A DNA stretch of 39,001 nucleotides from Candidatus Sulfopaludibacter sp. (GTDB lineage Bacteria > Acidobacteriota > Terriglobia > Bryobacterales > Bryobacteraceae), in assembly GCA_031292755.1 (NCBI GenBank), contig JARLGM010000046.1:1-39001 (forward strand), in the 5' to 3' direction. The notes under the pieces were generated by a model. The model did no database searches and was not told where the DNA came from. It worked only from the letters and a program-made list of their open reading frames with translations. Each line of letters starts with the position of its first letter. The stretch's first letter is position 1. Shown one piece after another: positions 16,433 to 24,584 of this stretch. Made by a program: the position numbers and the translations under genes.

Positions 16433-17473
16433 TTAGGGAACGATCGCCGTCTTGAGGTGACCGTTGTGGCTCATCAGGTGGCGCATGACCTCCAGGAGGT
16501 TGGCCAGGGGTTCCTCGCGATTGACGAAGAACCCGGCGGTAATGTGTCCGGCGCAAACCAGTTCCAGCGCTTTCTGAATATAGGCCGGGGTATGGTGGAA
16601 GCTGGCTTTGCAGGTAATCTCGGAGTAATGCAGCAGCGCGGTATCCAGTTTAATGGTGCTGTCGTTGGGACAGCCGCCGAAGAAATTCACCGTGCCGCCG
16701 CGGCGCACCATGTTGACAGCCCACTCCCAGGTTTGCGGCTTGCCCACGGCTTCAATGGCGATATCCACGCCGCGCCCGCCGGTCATGGCACGGATGGCCT
16801 TCACCGGGTTGGACCCGTCGTCCCCCACCACCAGTTCGTCGGCTCCCAGGGCGGCAGCGCGATCCAACTGGGTCTTCCGGCGGCCCACCGCGATCACGCG
16901 GCACCCGTACAGCTTGGCCAGTTTGACGAACATCAGCCCGATCGGCCCGAGGCCGGTAATCGCAATTGTGTCGCCCTCGCGCGGAGAGGTCTCCTCGAAT
17001 CCGCGGATCACACACGCCAGGGGCTCCACCAGCGCCGCATCCTGATATCCCACGTGATTGGGGATGAGGTAGGTGTTGCGCTCCACGATGCGCGCCGGAA
17101 TGCGGATGTATTCGGCGTAGGCTCCATTGTTGAACAGCAGGTCCTCACACAGATTTTGCAGGCCGCGCCGGCAGAAAAAGCAGGCCTCGCAAGGCGCCGA
17201 GTTGGCCGCCACCACGCGCTGCCCCACCGCGAAATTGCCGACACCTTCGCCCACGGCGACTACATCGCCGGCTAACTCGTGCCCGAATACGGCGGGCGGC
17301 ACGATCATGCGGGCGTGGTATCCGCGGCGAAAGACCTTTACGTCCGTGCCGCAGGTCAGCGCCACTTTGACCCGCACCAGGATATCGCCGCTTTCTATTG
17401 TCGGTACAGCCACCGGCTCGACTTGCAAGTGTTCCTTGCCGTAGAGCACGGCAGCCATCATGTGGTTGTTCAC
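16433..17473 (-). CDS. Zinc-dependent MDR dehydrogenase B of the hopanoid operon, likely NADP(H)-dependent
   Basis: This 346-residue medium-chain dehydrogenase has catalytic zinc ligands C41, H65/E66 (GHE) and probably E150, and a structural zinc lobe with C95, C98, C101 and C109. The Rossmann motif GLGPIG (174-179) is followed at the end of the second strand by VGRRK (196-200); Arg residues replacing the acidic residue usually favour NADP(H). I use GTG 17473: GAGGT lies 8 bases before it and it abuts the TAA of dehydrogenase A, whereas ATG 17461 is 20 bases from that site. It lies between dehydrogenase A and hpnC, so a role in hopanoid side-chain chemistry is plausible. The substrate is not known; a sorbitol/threonine dehydrogenase-type activity cannot be excluded. 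Confidence 0.88.
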   Translation of the reverse strand: MNNHMMAAVLYGKEHLQVEPVAVPTIESGDILVRVKVALTCGTDVKVFRRGYHARMIVPPAVFGHELAGDVVAVGEGVGNFAVGQRVVAANSAPCEACFFCRRGLQNLCEDLLFNNGAYAEYIRIPARIVERNTYLIPNHVGYQDAALVEPLACVIRGFEETSPREGDTIAITGLGPIGLMFVKLAKLYGCRVIAVGRRKTQLDRAAALGADELVVGDDGSNPVKAIRAMTGGRGVDIAIEAVGKPQTWEWAVNMVRRGGTVNFFGGCPNDSTIKLDTALLHYSEITCKASFHHTPAYIQKALELVCAGHITAGFFVNREEPLANLLEVMRHLMSHNGHLKTAIVP

Positions 17474-18529
17474 TTATGACCACCTCTGTGGCTGAACGAT
17501 TATTTTCAACGATTTAGGTCCGGGATGCAATGCCAAATCAATTCCTGAACGGATTTTAACCAACGGCAGACGGTGAGTGATTAACTCTTCCACAGGCAGT
17601 TCACCGCCGAAAACCAGATTTGCGGATTCCTTTTGTAAACCTATAGATGCACTATAACACCCGAACAATGCTCTTTCACCCACACAGATGTCTGCGCCGG
17701 ACGCTTGGATTCGCTCGGTGGCGGAAGTTTGTGCAAAAAGAAGAATCCGCGATCCCGGCCGGGAACAGGCGATGGCCTGCTCCACGATATCGGGCACCGA
17801 GGCGGCCACAATCACCAGGTCGGCTCCGCGACCCTCGGTCAGCGCCTTGACCTGCGACGCCACATTGACGGTTTGGGGATCCCAGCAATAATCCGCGCCG
17901 CAGCGCGCCGAGACGGCCAGGCGTTCCGCGATGGTATCGGTGGCGGCCAGTTTTGCGCCGGTGCGATGCACCAGCATGGTGAACATCAGGCCGATGGGCC
18001 CCTGTCCCATCACCACCACGAACTCATCCGGCCGCGGATCGCATTGCACCACCGCCTTGAGGCAGGTGTTCAACGGCTCTACCAGGGTGGCCCGCTCGAA
18101 AGATACGCCTTCCGGAATCCGCTCGACGCCGCGCTCCACAATCCAGGGCATCACGCGCACGTATTGAGCAAAGCCGCCGCCCGCCGGCTCGAATCCGGCC
18201 GTGATTCCGACTTTCTTGTAGACCGCGCATTGCGCATAGTTCTTGCGCCGGCAGTAGAAGCACTCCAGGCACGGAATGTGATGGAACGCCACTACGCGAT
18301 CCCCCGGAACAAAGCGCGTGACGCCGGCGCCCACCGCGGCCACTACGCCGGCCGTTTCGTGGCCGAACACGCGCGGCGGAGGGAGCAGATCGTGTTCGAT
18401 TTTTTTGAGATCGGTGTGGCAGATTCCGCAGGCTTCGACACGAAGGAGAATTTCGCCAGGCTCGATAGACGGAGTCGGGATCTCGTCTACACTCACCAGA
18501 CCACGGCCGCGATAGACTGCGGCATGCAT
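17474..18529 (-). CDS. Zinc-dependent MDR dehydrogenase A of the hopanoid operon, likely NAD(H)-dependent
   Basis: A 351-residue medium-chain alcohol dehydrogenase started at ATG 18529 (MHAAVYRGRG); a GTG two codons earlier is possible and longer readings overlap hpnG. Catalytic zinc residues are C37 (CGICHTD), H57/E58 (GHE) and E151; structural zinc Cys are C87, C90, C93 and C101. After the Rossmann motif GQGPIG (175-180), strand 2 ends in ATD with an acidic D198, which usually selects NAD(H). It begins 22 bp after hpnG and is followed immediately by a second, paralogous dehydrogenase. Position after hpnG makes it a candidate for acting on the ribose-derived C35 side chain. That role is inference; the enzyme class is secure. 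Confidence 0.88.
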   Translation of the reverse strand: MHAAVYRGRGLVSVDEIPTPSIEPGEILLRVEACGICHTDLKKIEHDLLPPPRVFGHETAGVVAAVGAGVTRFVPGDRVVAFHHIPCLECFYCRRKNYAQCAVYKKVGITAGFEPAGGGFAQYVRVMPWIVERGVERIPEGVSFERATLVEPLNTCLKAVVQCDPRPDEFVVVMGQGPIGLMFTMLVHRTGAKLAATDTIAERLAVSARCGADYCWDPQTVNVASQVKALTEGRGADLVIVAASVPDIVEQAIACSRPGSRILLFAQTSATERIQASGADICVGERALFGCYSASIGLQKESANLVFGGELPVEELITHRLPLVKIRSGIDLALHPGPKSLKIIVQPQRWS

Positions 18530-18551
18530 GGTCACAGGTATGGCGCTCCCA

Positions 18552-19211
18552 TCAGAATCGGCAATCGTCAAAAAATTCCCCCAGGGCTTGCGCTGCCCGC
18601 ACACAGCGCTTGCGCAACCGCAGCAATTCCGGAATTCGGACTAGCGGACTACGAAATGAATCTCGTAAAAGCTTCATTGTATCGAAGTGCCCGTCCGGTG
18701 TGAGCGCCCGATTGAAATCATTCGCCATATCTTCCCCTGCCAGGTCGCTCACCGCCCGGATGCAATAAAACGGCAACCCGAGCGCTTCGGCCCGTGAAGC
18801 AGCGCCTGCGGCCTCCATCTCTACAGCCCCGAATCCGGAAGCAGCCAGCTTGCCCTTTTCGGCGGCAGTTTGGATTACACGATCGGCCGAGAAAACCACG
18901 CAGGAGGTTCCGCCGGCCACCGGATGCGTTGCATACCTCCGGCCCCCCGAAGAGACCACGCACGATGCCACCACGATATCGGCGATTTCGAGGTGCGGAT
19001 CGAGAGCCCCGCAGAATCCGGTGCTCACCAGGGCGTCCGGCTGAAAGGACAGGCCCGAATCTACCGCTGCCGCGGCGCACCGCGCGCCCACGCCGCCGGC
19101 TACCAGCAGCATCTCGTTGCCGCCTAAGAGTACCTTTGGGCCGCGTGCTTTCGCCCGCTCCACAATGCCCGCAAACTCCATCCGGTCGGATGCCACCACC
19201 AGGAGTTTCAT
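18552..19211 (-). CDS. hpnG: Hopanoid-associated phosphorylase HpnG (adenosylhopane nucleosidase)
   Basis: HpnG removes adenine from adenosylhopane to give ribosylhopane (or its phosphate). The 219-residue protein begins at ATG 19211, which overlaps the hpnA stop as ATGA. It has the nucleoside phosphorylase/MTA-SAH nucleosidase fold: a starting strand KLLVVASDRMEF, the phosphate-type loop STGFCGAL (63-70), the purine-site motif AVEMEAAG (129-136) and the AVSDLAGED block with D156 as the likely catalytic acid. MTA/SAH nucleosidase or futalosine hydrolase would be alternatives on sequence alone, but placement between hpnA/hpnH and the squalene genes supports HpnG. Confidence 0.9.
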   Translation of the reverse strand: MKLLVVASDRMEFAGIVERAKARGPKVLLGGNEMLLVAGGVGARCAAAAVDSGLSFQPDALVSTGFCGALDPHLEIADIVVASCVVSSGGRRYATHPVAGGTSCVVFSADRVIQTAAEKGKLAASGFGAVEMEAAGAASRAEALGLPFYCIRAVSDLAGEDMANDFNRALTPDGHFDTMKLLRDSFRSPLVRIPELLRLRKRCVRAAQALGEFFDDCRF

Positions 19212-20176
19212 ACTGCCTGTCGAAACCATTCCACCGCCCGAGCCAACGCAATATCCGCGGGACCGGGTTGGAAGCCCAGTTCCTTACGGGCCTTTTCGTG
19301 CGTGACCCACATTTTCTTGCGCGCCATAAGAACGGCGTCCATGGGAACCCTCGGCGGCGTGCCGGTAATACCCGCCCATGCCGTGCTGAGCGCACCCGCG
19401 CACCAGGCCACCGCATAGGGCAGGCGGATCTTCGGAGGTTTGCGCCCGGTAATTTCCGCCAGCTTAGCCAGTATCTGCGCCAGGGTCAGGTTTTCCGACC
19501 CCAGAATATACCGTTCCCCCGGACGCCCGCGCTCGCAAGCCAGCAGATGACCCATGGCGGTATCGCGCACGTCCACCACGTTCAGGCCGGTATCGATGAA
19601 TGCCGGCATGTCACCATTCAGGAAATCGACCACGATCTTTCCGGTGGGCGTGGGCTTCACATCGTGATCGCCGATGGGGGCCGTGGGATTGACAATTACC
19701 ACGGGAAAGCCGCTCCGCGCGAATTCCAGCGCCACCTGTTCCGCCTGAAACTTGGAACGTTTGTAAGCGCCGGTCATCTGTTCCAGCGCAACCGGCACGT
19801 CTTCATTGCCGATACCGCCAGGCGGTATTCCAATGCAGCCCACGGTGCTGGTATAGACCACGCGCTCCACGCCGGCGTTGCGGGCCGCCGCCAGCACGTG
19901 GCGCGTCCCCTCTACGTTGGAACGATACAATTCGCGCGGATCTTTGGCCCACAGCCGGTAATCGGCGGCCACGTGAAACACCAGCCCGCATCCCGCAGCG
20001 GCGCGTTCCAGAGACGCGGCATCGCGCAGATCGCCGGTGACCCGCTCGACATCCAATTCACCGATATGGCTGCCCGGCCGAACCAGGGCGCGCACGGGAT
20101 ACGATCGTTCCAGCAACACCCGCGCCACATGCCAGCCAAGAAATCCCGAAGCGCCGGTGACCAGGACGGGCTTCAT
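19208..20176 (-). CDS. hpnA: Hopanoid-associated sugar epimerase HpnA
   Basis: HpnA is an extended short-chain dehydrogenase of the NAD-dependent epimerase family found in hopanoid clusters; its exact reaction on the side chain is not settled. From ATG 20176 the protein has 322 residues with the Rossmann loop GASGFLG (8-14), VTGDLRD, a strand ending in VVYTSTVGCIG and the catalytic YKRSK (Y138, K142). No purine-rich ribosome site precedes this ATG; instead it follows a C-rich stretch that can pair with a G-rich stretch upstream. An in-frame TTG at 20248 would add about 24 low-complexity residues and is less likely. Its stop overlaps the hpnG start. Confidence 0.9.
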   Translation of the reverse strand: MKPVLVTGASGFLGWHVARVLLERSYPVRALVRPGSHIGELDVERVTGDLRDAASLERAAAGCGLVFHVAADYRLWAKDPRELYRSNVEGTRHVLAAARNAGVERVVYTSTVGCIGIPPGGIGNEDVPVALEQMTGAYKRSKFQAEQVALEFARSGFPVVIVNPTAPIGDHDVKPTPTGKIVVDFLNGDMPAFIDTGLNVVDVRDTAMGHLLACERGRPGERYILGSENLTLAQILAKLAEITGRKPPKIRLPYAVAWCAGALSTAWAGITGTPPRVPMDAVLMARKKMWVTHEKARKELGFQPGPADIALARAVEWFRQAV

Positions 20177-20181
20177 GAAGG

Positions 20182-20268
20182 CTGGGGTTGGGGGTAGGGG
20201 ATGGGGGGATTGTTGCGCTTCGCGCGATATCTCTTCCCCAATCCCCAACCCCCATCCCTAACCCCCAG
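20182..20268. repeat. G-rich/C-rich inverted repeat between hpnH and hpnA
   Basis: An 87-bp intergenic element begins CTGGGG and ends CCCCAG. The left arm (20182-20211) is a run of G blocks separated by T, A or AT; the right arm (20235-20268) is its imperfect complement; the centre is about 23 bp. In the operon mRNA the G-rich arm (five G runs, able to form a G-quadruplex) comes first and the C-rich arm ends 6 nt before the hpnA start, so a long hairpin would cover the initiation region. It resembles dispersed low-complexity G-rich intergenic repeats; copies elsewhere cannot be checked here. Confidence 0.7.
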
Positions 20269-20270
20269 TT

Positions 20271-21377
20271 TCACCGCAGCATCCAGCTCAGCATCTTGAA
20301 GTTGTCGGTGAACTTCGCGTTGATGCCGAACGCGGCCGAGGGCTCGAAACCGCAGTGCATCATACAGTGTTCGCAACGCGGATCGTTGCCCGGACCGTAG
20401 CTTTCCCACGGCGTCTGCGTCATCAGGTCTTCGAAGGTCTTATAGTGGCCATCGGTGATCAGGTAGCAGGGACCCTTCCAGCCCTTGATGTTGTATGTCG
20501 GATTGCCCCACGCGGTGCACGGCAGTTCGCGCTCGCCCTTTAGAAACTCCATGTACACCGGCGTCTGCCGCACGTTGTACTTCCTGGCGATGCGGTCGAA
20601 GTCGCGGAATTTCTCGTGCACGTCTTCCTTGGTCAGGAAGATCTCGCGATCATCCACCGCGGAGTAGCCGTAAGCCGGCGAGATCTGGTGGCCGTCCACA
20701 TCGAACTGCTTCAGATATTCGAAGAGTTCTTCGATTTCCGCCATGTCCGACTCTTTGTAGACAGTGGTGTTGGTGCACACCAGGAAGCCGGCCGCCTTGG
20801 CAGCCTTGATGCCCTCGATGGCATCGCGGAACACGCCTTCCTTTTCCACGGCGATATCGTGATTCTTCTCCATGCCGTCCAGGTGCACGTTGAAGTAGAA
20901 ACGCTTGTCGGGCGTGAATTCGTGCAGGCGCTTCTTGATGAACATCCCGTTGGTGCACAGGATGATGTGCTTGTTACGCTCCAGGATCCCCGCCACCAGT
21001 TGCCCGATCTGCGGATACATCATTGGCTCGCCGCCGCAAATCGAAACCATGGGAGCGCCGCACTCATCGACAGCCGCCAGGCATTCTTCCAGCGGAACCC
21101 GCTCGCTGATGGTGGATTCGTACTCGCGAATGCGCCCGCATCCCGTGCAGGTCAGATTGCATGCGTGCAGCGGCTCCAGCATGAGGACAATCGGGAAGCG
21201 ACGGTCAATCATGGGATGCGGTTGGCGTTTCTCTCCGGTCTTGGTGGGCAAAATACGAAACGGGTTGGAAGGATCCGCCGCGGGAACGACATTCTTCTGC
21301 CATTCCGGCCGTGGATTCTTCTTGTTTTTGTAAATGTACCCGGCCATGCCGGCGACCATTGCGAGGGAAAATTTCAT
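20271..21377 (-). CDS. hpnH: Adenosyl-hopene transferase HpnH (radical SAM)
   Basis: HpnH is a radical SAM enzyme that adds a 5'-deoxyadenosyl radical to diploptene, making adenosylhopane and opening C35 hopanoid synthesis. This 368-residue protein has the [4Fe-4S] motif CNLTCTGC (C73, C77, C80) preceded by PIVLMLEPLHA as in the family, the SAM-binding CGGEP, and late cysteines near ITDG and RCEHCMMHCGFEP. A short N-terminal hydrophobic segment (1-15) suggests membrane association. ATG 21377 lies 3 bp after the shc stop; hpnA follows after a 94-bp gap holding a G-rich inverted repeat. The order shc-hpnH-hpnA-hpnG matches the biochemical sequence. Confidence 0.96.
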   Translation of the reverse strand: MKFSLAMVAGMAGYIYKNKKNPRPEWQKNVVPAADPSNPFRILPTKTGEKRQPHPMIDRRFPIVLMLEPLHACNLTCTGCGRIREYESTISERVPLEECLAAVDECGAPMVSICGGEPMMYPQIGQLVAGILERNKHIILCTNGMFIKKRLHEFTPDKRFYFNVHLDGMEKNHDIAVEKEGVFRDAIEGIKAAKAAGFLVCTNTTVYKESDMAEIEELFEYLKQFDVDGHQISPAYGYSAVDDREIFLTKEDVHEKFRDFDRIARKYNVRQTPVYMEFLKGERELPCTAWGNPTYNIKGWKGPCYLITDGHYKTFEDLMTQTPWESYGPGNDPRCEHCMMHCGFEPSAAFGINAKFTDNFKMLSWMLR

Positions 21378-21380
21378 AGT

Positions 21381-23306
21381 TTAACCGTTCGAGGCGGCCC
21401 GTGCCTTCACGAACGAAGACAAGGCGAGTAGCGGGAAATAATCCTTATACAGGTGGTAATTCAAATAAAATACTTTCGGAAATCCGGTCCCGGTGGCCAG
21501 TGCCTCATGCCAACTTCCGTCGGCCCTCTGAGTTTCCACTAGATATTCGATGCCGTGTTGCACGCTTAAGCTTCCGGCATCTCCGCCGGCAATCAGCCCC
21601 ATCAGCGCCCAGGCGGTTTGCGAGGGCGTGCTCGGTCCCCCGGTGAAGACCCCATTGTCGTAGCTGGCACAGCTTTCGCCCCATCCCCCATCGGCATTCT
21701 GGATGGAGCGCAGCCACTCGCCGCCGCGCAGAATGTGCGCCTCACGGTCGCTTTCGCCGGATGCGGCCAGGCCTCTCAGCGCGAAACAGGTGCCGTAAAT
21801 ATAAGCCACGCCCCAGCGGCCGTACCAACTGCCGTCCTGCTCCTGGTTCTTGACCAGCCACTCCACGCCGCGCCGCACGGCGGAATGTTCGCGCGGCACA
21901 CCGTGCCCCGCCAGCGCTTCCAGCACGCGGCCGGTGATATCGGCGCAGGTGGGGTCCAGCATGGCGTTATGATCGGCAAAAGGCACCTGGTTCAGGAATC
22001 TCCAGTTGTTATCGGCATCGAAGGCCGCCCATCCGCCATCGCTCGATTGCATGTCGAGCAGCCAGCGCACCGCGCGCGCATGACACGCCTTCTGCGCGGG
22101 GGGATTGGATCCGGCGGCTTCGCTCAAGGCCAGCATGACCATGGCGGTGTCGTCGATATCCGGATAAAACTCGTTGTTGTATTCGAATGCCCAACCGGAA
22201 GGCTCGGTCTTGGGACGCTTGACGCTCCAATCGCCTTTACGCCGGACTTCCCTGGCCAGCAGCCAATCCGCGGCGCGGCGCACGGCGGTACTTTTCGGCT
22301 CGCTTTGCGCCAATGCGTACGCGCCGATGGCGGTGTCCCACACGGGTGAAAAGCAAGGCTGGAAGAAGAATCGCTCGCCGTCATCCACCATCAGGTTGTC
22401 GAACTGGCGGAGCGTCTCCACCCGCAGCGGATGGTCTGCCGGATAACCCAGAACATCCAGCGCCATCACCGAATACATCATGGGGGGATAGATTGCGCCC
22501 AGTCCGTCGGAATGCTCCAGCCGGTGGACCATCCAATCCCGCGCCTTTTCGATCGCCCTCCGGCGCAATGACTTGCTGCCGCTGCGCTCCCACCATTTGA
22601 GCAGGCGGTCGATGGTCAAAAATGTGTTATGCCAGGTAACCAGGCGCGAGTCCTTGTGGAACGCCGGACTCACACCGGGGGACCAGATCTCGTCCAGATG
22701 AAAACCCGCGGGAACCGGCCGGCGCGGATTGGCGGAATGCACGATGGAGAGCGATACGGCAATCGCCCGCGTCCAGGACGACATCTGGTACAGAAAATCG
22801 AACGGCATCAGGACGATTTCCGGTGGAATACTGGGACAGAACTGGCGCGGATACAGATCGAACAGGCTCAGGTTGACTTTGACGTAACTATTGGCGGCCT
22901 GAATGCCGCCGAGTTCCAGAATGCGCCGGCGGAGCCTCGACATGGGTGCGTCATCCACCGCCAAACCGGCCAGCTTCAGCGCGAAATAGGCCTTCACCGA
23001 CGCCGAAACTTCGACCGGACCGCCTACGTAGATGTTGAAACCGCCATCGGGCAGTTGCCGTTCCAGAATGGCGGCCGCAGCCTTGTCAATCAGCGGCCGC
23101 GAGGGCGGATTCCATTCGCCTTCCGCGGGCGGGTGCAGCCAGAGTTGGAACAGGATGTAGTCGGATTCGAGTGTGGTGTCCGCCGTCAACTCGGCACACC
23201 AGTGTCCATCGCGCTCTTGCAGCCCGGCCAGGTAAGAAGCGGCACGTCGCCGTCCCTGGTCCGCGGCGAATTCCAGTGTGTTCCCGACTTGTACCGGGGC
23301 GCTCAT
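21381..23306 (-). CDS. shc: Squalene-hopene cyclase
   Basis: Shc (HpnF) cyclises squalene to hopene/diplopterol in the membrane by protonating a terminal double bond. At 641 residues it has the family length. The catalytic acid motif DIDD is at 383-386 in YPDIDDTAMV, equivalent to the DVDD of characterised cyclases. Several QW repeats are visible: QLPDGGF, QSSDGGWAAF, QEQDGSWYGRWG, QNADGGWGES and QRADGSWHE. The ATG at 23306 overlaps the ispH stop as ATGA, so it is translationally coupled to the last step of precursor synthesis. hpnH starts 3 bp after its stop. Confidence 0.97.
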   Translation of the reverse strand: MSAPVQVGNTLEFAADQGRRRAASYLAGLQERDGHWCAELTADTTLESDYILFQLWLHPPAEGEWNPPSRPLIDKAAAAILERQLPDGGFNIYVGGPVEVSASVKAYFALKLAGLAVDDAPMSRLRRRILELGGIQAANSYVKVNLSLFDLYPRQFCPSIPPEIVLMPFDFLYQMSSWTRAIAVSLSIVHSANPRRPVPAGFHLDEIWSPGVSPAFHKDSRLVTWHNTFLTIDRLLKWWERSGSKSLRRRAIEKARDWMVHRLEHSDGLGAIYPPMMYSVMALDVLGYPADHPLRVETLRQFDNLMVDDGERFFFQPCFSPVWDTAIGAYALAQSEPKSTAVRRAADWLLAREVRRKGDWSVKRPKTEPSGWAFEYNNEFYPDIDDTAMVMLALSEAAGSNPPAQKACHARAVRWLLDMQSSDGGWAAFDADNNWRFLNQVPFADHNAMLDPTCADITGRVLEALAGHGVPREHSAVRRGVEWLVKNQEQDGSWYGRWGVAYIYGTCFALRGLAASGESDREAHILRGGEWLRSIQNADGGWGESCASYDNGVFTGGPSTPSQTAWALMGLIAGGDAGSLSVQHGIEYLVETQRADGSWHEALATGTGFPKVFYLNYHLYKDYFPLLALSSFVKARAASNG

Positions 23307-24274
23307 TGGATTGAAATCATCAGTTCGGAAGGCAAGGAAAACCTCACGTCTTCGTCAACCAGTTCAATTTCCTCCAACTCATTGAAACCGCGCTCGCGGA
23401 GAAATTCGATCAACTCCGCAACCAGATGTTCGGGAGCGGATGCTCCGGCCGTCACCGCCACGTTTTTCACACCTTCCAACCACGATGGGTTCACGTCGCT
23501 GCGATCGTTCACCAGGTAGGAGCGGACGCCAAAATTGTCCCCTACTTCCACCAGGCGTTTCGAATTCGAACTGTTTTGCGAGCCCACTACCAGCAGCAGA
23601 TCGCAGAACTCGGATACCGCCTTCACCGCCATCTGCCGATTCTCCGTAGCGTAACAGATATCTTGCGCCGGCGGACCCTGAATCAGCGGGAAGCGCTCCT
23701 TTAGCCGGTTCACGATCTCGCGAGTCTCATCCAGGCTCAGGGTGGTCTGCGTCAGGTAGCGCACACGGCTGGGGTCCGGCAGTTCCAGCAGATTCACATC
23801 GTCCACCGTCTCCACCAGAAAGCTACTCTCCGGGACCTCGCCCAAAGTACCAATGACCTCGTCATGGTCCTTATGGCCAATCAGTACCACGGTATACCCA
23901 TCCCTGGCGAAGCGGACGGCTTCCAGATGCACTTTGGTCACCAGGGGGCAGGTGGCGTCGATCACATGAAGCGACCGCTCCTTTGCCTGCCGCCGGACCG
24001 ACGGAGAAACACCGTGAGCGCTGAAAATCGCGCGCGCACCCACCGGCACTTCATCCAACTCCTCTACGAAGACGGCCCCGGCGCCCTGCAGTTCGTCCAC
24101 AACGTGCTTGTTATGCACGATTTCCTTCCGCACGTACACCGGCGGACGGTATAAATCCAGGGCGATTTTCACCACATCGATAGCCCTGACGACACCGGCG
24201 CAGAAGCCTCGCGGCTTGAGCAAAAAGATCTTTTTGTCCGCGCCGTAATTGGGTGCGAAAGGCTTAAGAGGCAT
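23303..24274 (-). CDS. ispH: 4-hydroxy-3-methylbut-2-enyl diphosphate reductase
   Basis: IspH makes IPP and DMAPP from HMBPP, the last MEP-pathway step, with a [4Fe-4S] cluster. The 323-residue protein has the three cluster cysteines C25 (PRGFCAGV), C109 (DATCPLV) and C207 (DICYATENRQ), and active-site histidines in EIVHN, SAHG and GHKDHDEV. I start it at ATG 24274 because a perfect extended -10 box lies at 24304-24296, placing the transcript start near 24288; the longer reading to 24346 would begin upstream of the promoter. The leader is only about 14 nt with no Shine-Dalgarno sequence. It is the first gene of the hopanoid operon, overlapping shc. Confidence 0.95.
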   Translation of the reverse strand: MPLKPFAPNYGADKKIFLLKPRGFCAGVVRAIDVVKIALDLYRPPVYVRKEIVHNKHVVDELQGAGAVFVEELDEVPVGARAIFSAHGVSPSVRRQAKERSLHVIDATCPLVTKVHLEAVRFARDGYTVVLIGHKDHDEVIGTLGEVPESSFLVETVDDVNLLELPDPSRVRYLTQTTLSLDETREIVNRLKERFPLIQGPPAQDICYATENRQMAVKAVSEFCDLLLVVGSQNSSNSKRLVEVGDNFGVRSYLVNDRSDVNPSWLEGVKNVAVTAGASAPEHLVAELIEFLRERGFNELEEIELVDEDVRFSLPSELMISIQ

Positions 24275-24295
24275 AAAAAGGAATATTTGGTTACG

Positions 24296-24304
24296 ATTAT
24301 AGCA
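24296..24304 (-). promoter_or_regulatory. Extended -10 promoter of the ispH-hpn operon
   Basis: The minus strand reads TGCTATAAT at 24304-24296, a perfect extended -10 element; no good -35 box is seen, which extended -10 promoters tolerate. The predicted start is near 24288, about 14 nt before the ispH ATG. This gives a nearly leaderless transcript for the whole nine-gene operon. Confidence 0.7.
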
Positions 24305-24333
24305 GGGGCGGCGCGCCATTCGCACTCCAAAAT

Positions 24334-24353
24334 CAAATGCTCCCAAGCATTTG
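24334..24353. promoter_or_regulatory. 20-bp palindrome upstream of the hopanoid operon promoter
   Basis: CAAATGCT-4 bp-AGCATTTG is a perfect inverted repeat with 8-bp arms. It is centred about 55 bp upstream of the predicted ispH transcription start, the usual place for an activator acting on a promoter without a -35 box. It is AT-richer than its surroundings. A hairpin role is less likely because no T-run follows closely on either strand. The binding protein is unknown. Confidence 0.5.
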
Positions 24354-24547
24354 CGCCGACAGCGCGAGTGTCACACATCCGGCGCCCGCTCTGCTCCGCC
24401 TCGTGCATAATGTGAAAAGCTCGATGCGGAGTTGGCGTACTGCCGCGACAAATTCGGCTTCGCGGAACGGAATTCTGGCGCGGCGTTCCAGATCCAACCC
24501 CAACCCTTTGGGGCGCCTGGCGGGCGGTTCGGCTTCCAAAACAAAAT

Positions 24548-24584
24548 GGGCCGGCTCCTGGACAGAGCATCCAAGAGCCGGCCC
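24548..24584 (-). terminator. Intrinsic terminator of the TonB receptor gene
   Basis: A stem with perfect 10-bp arms (GAGCCGGCCC and its complement GGGCCGGCTC, with a further inner TGGA/TCCA pairing) lies 41 bp after the receptor stop. On the minus strand it is followed by ATTTTGTTTT, the T-rich tract of an intrinsic terminator. Confidence 0.85.

Noticed and set aside
20177..20248. N-terminal extension of HpnA to the TTG at 20248
   Set aside because: The extra residues only translate the G/C-rich inverted repeat, and the Rossmann loop of the family starts a few residues after ATG 20176.
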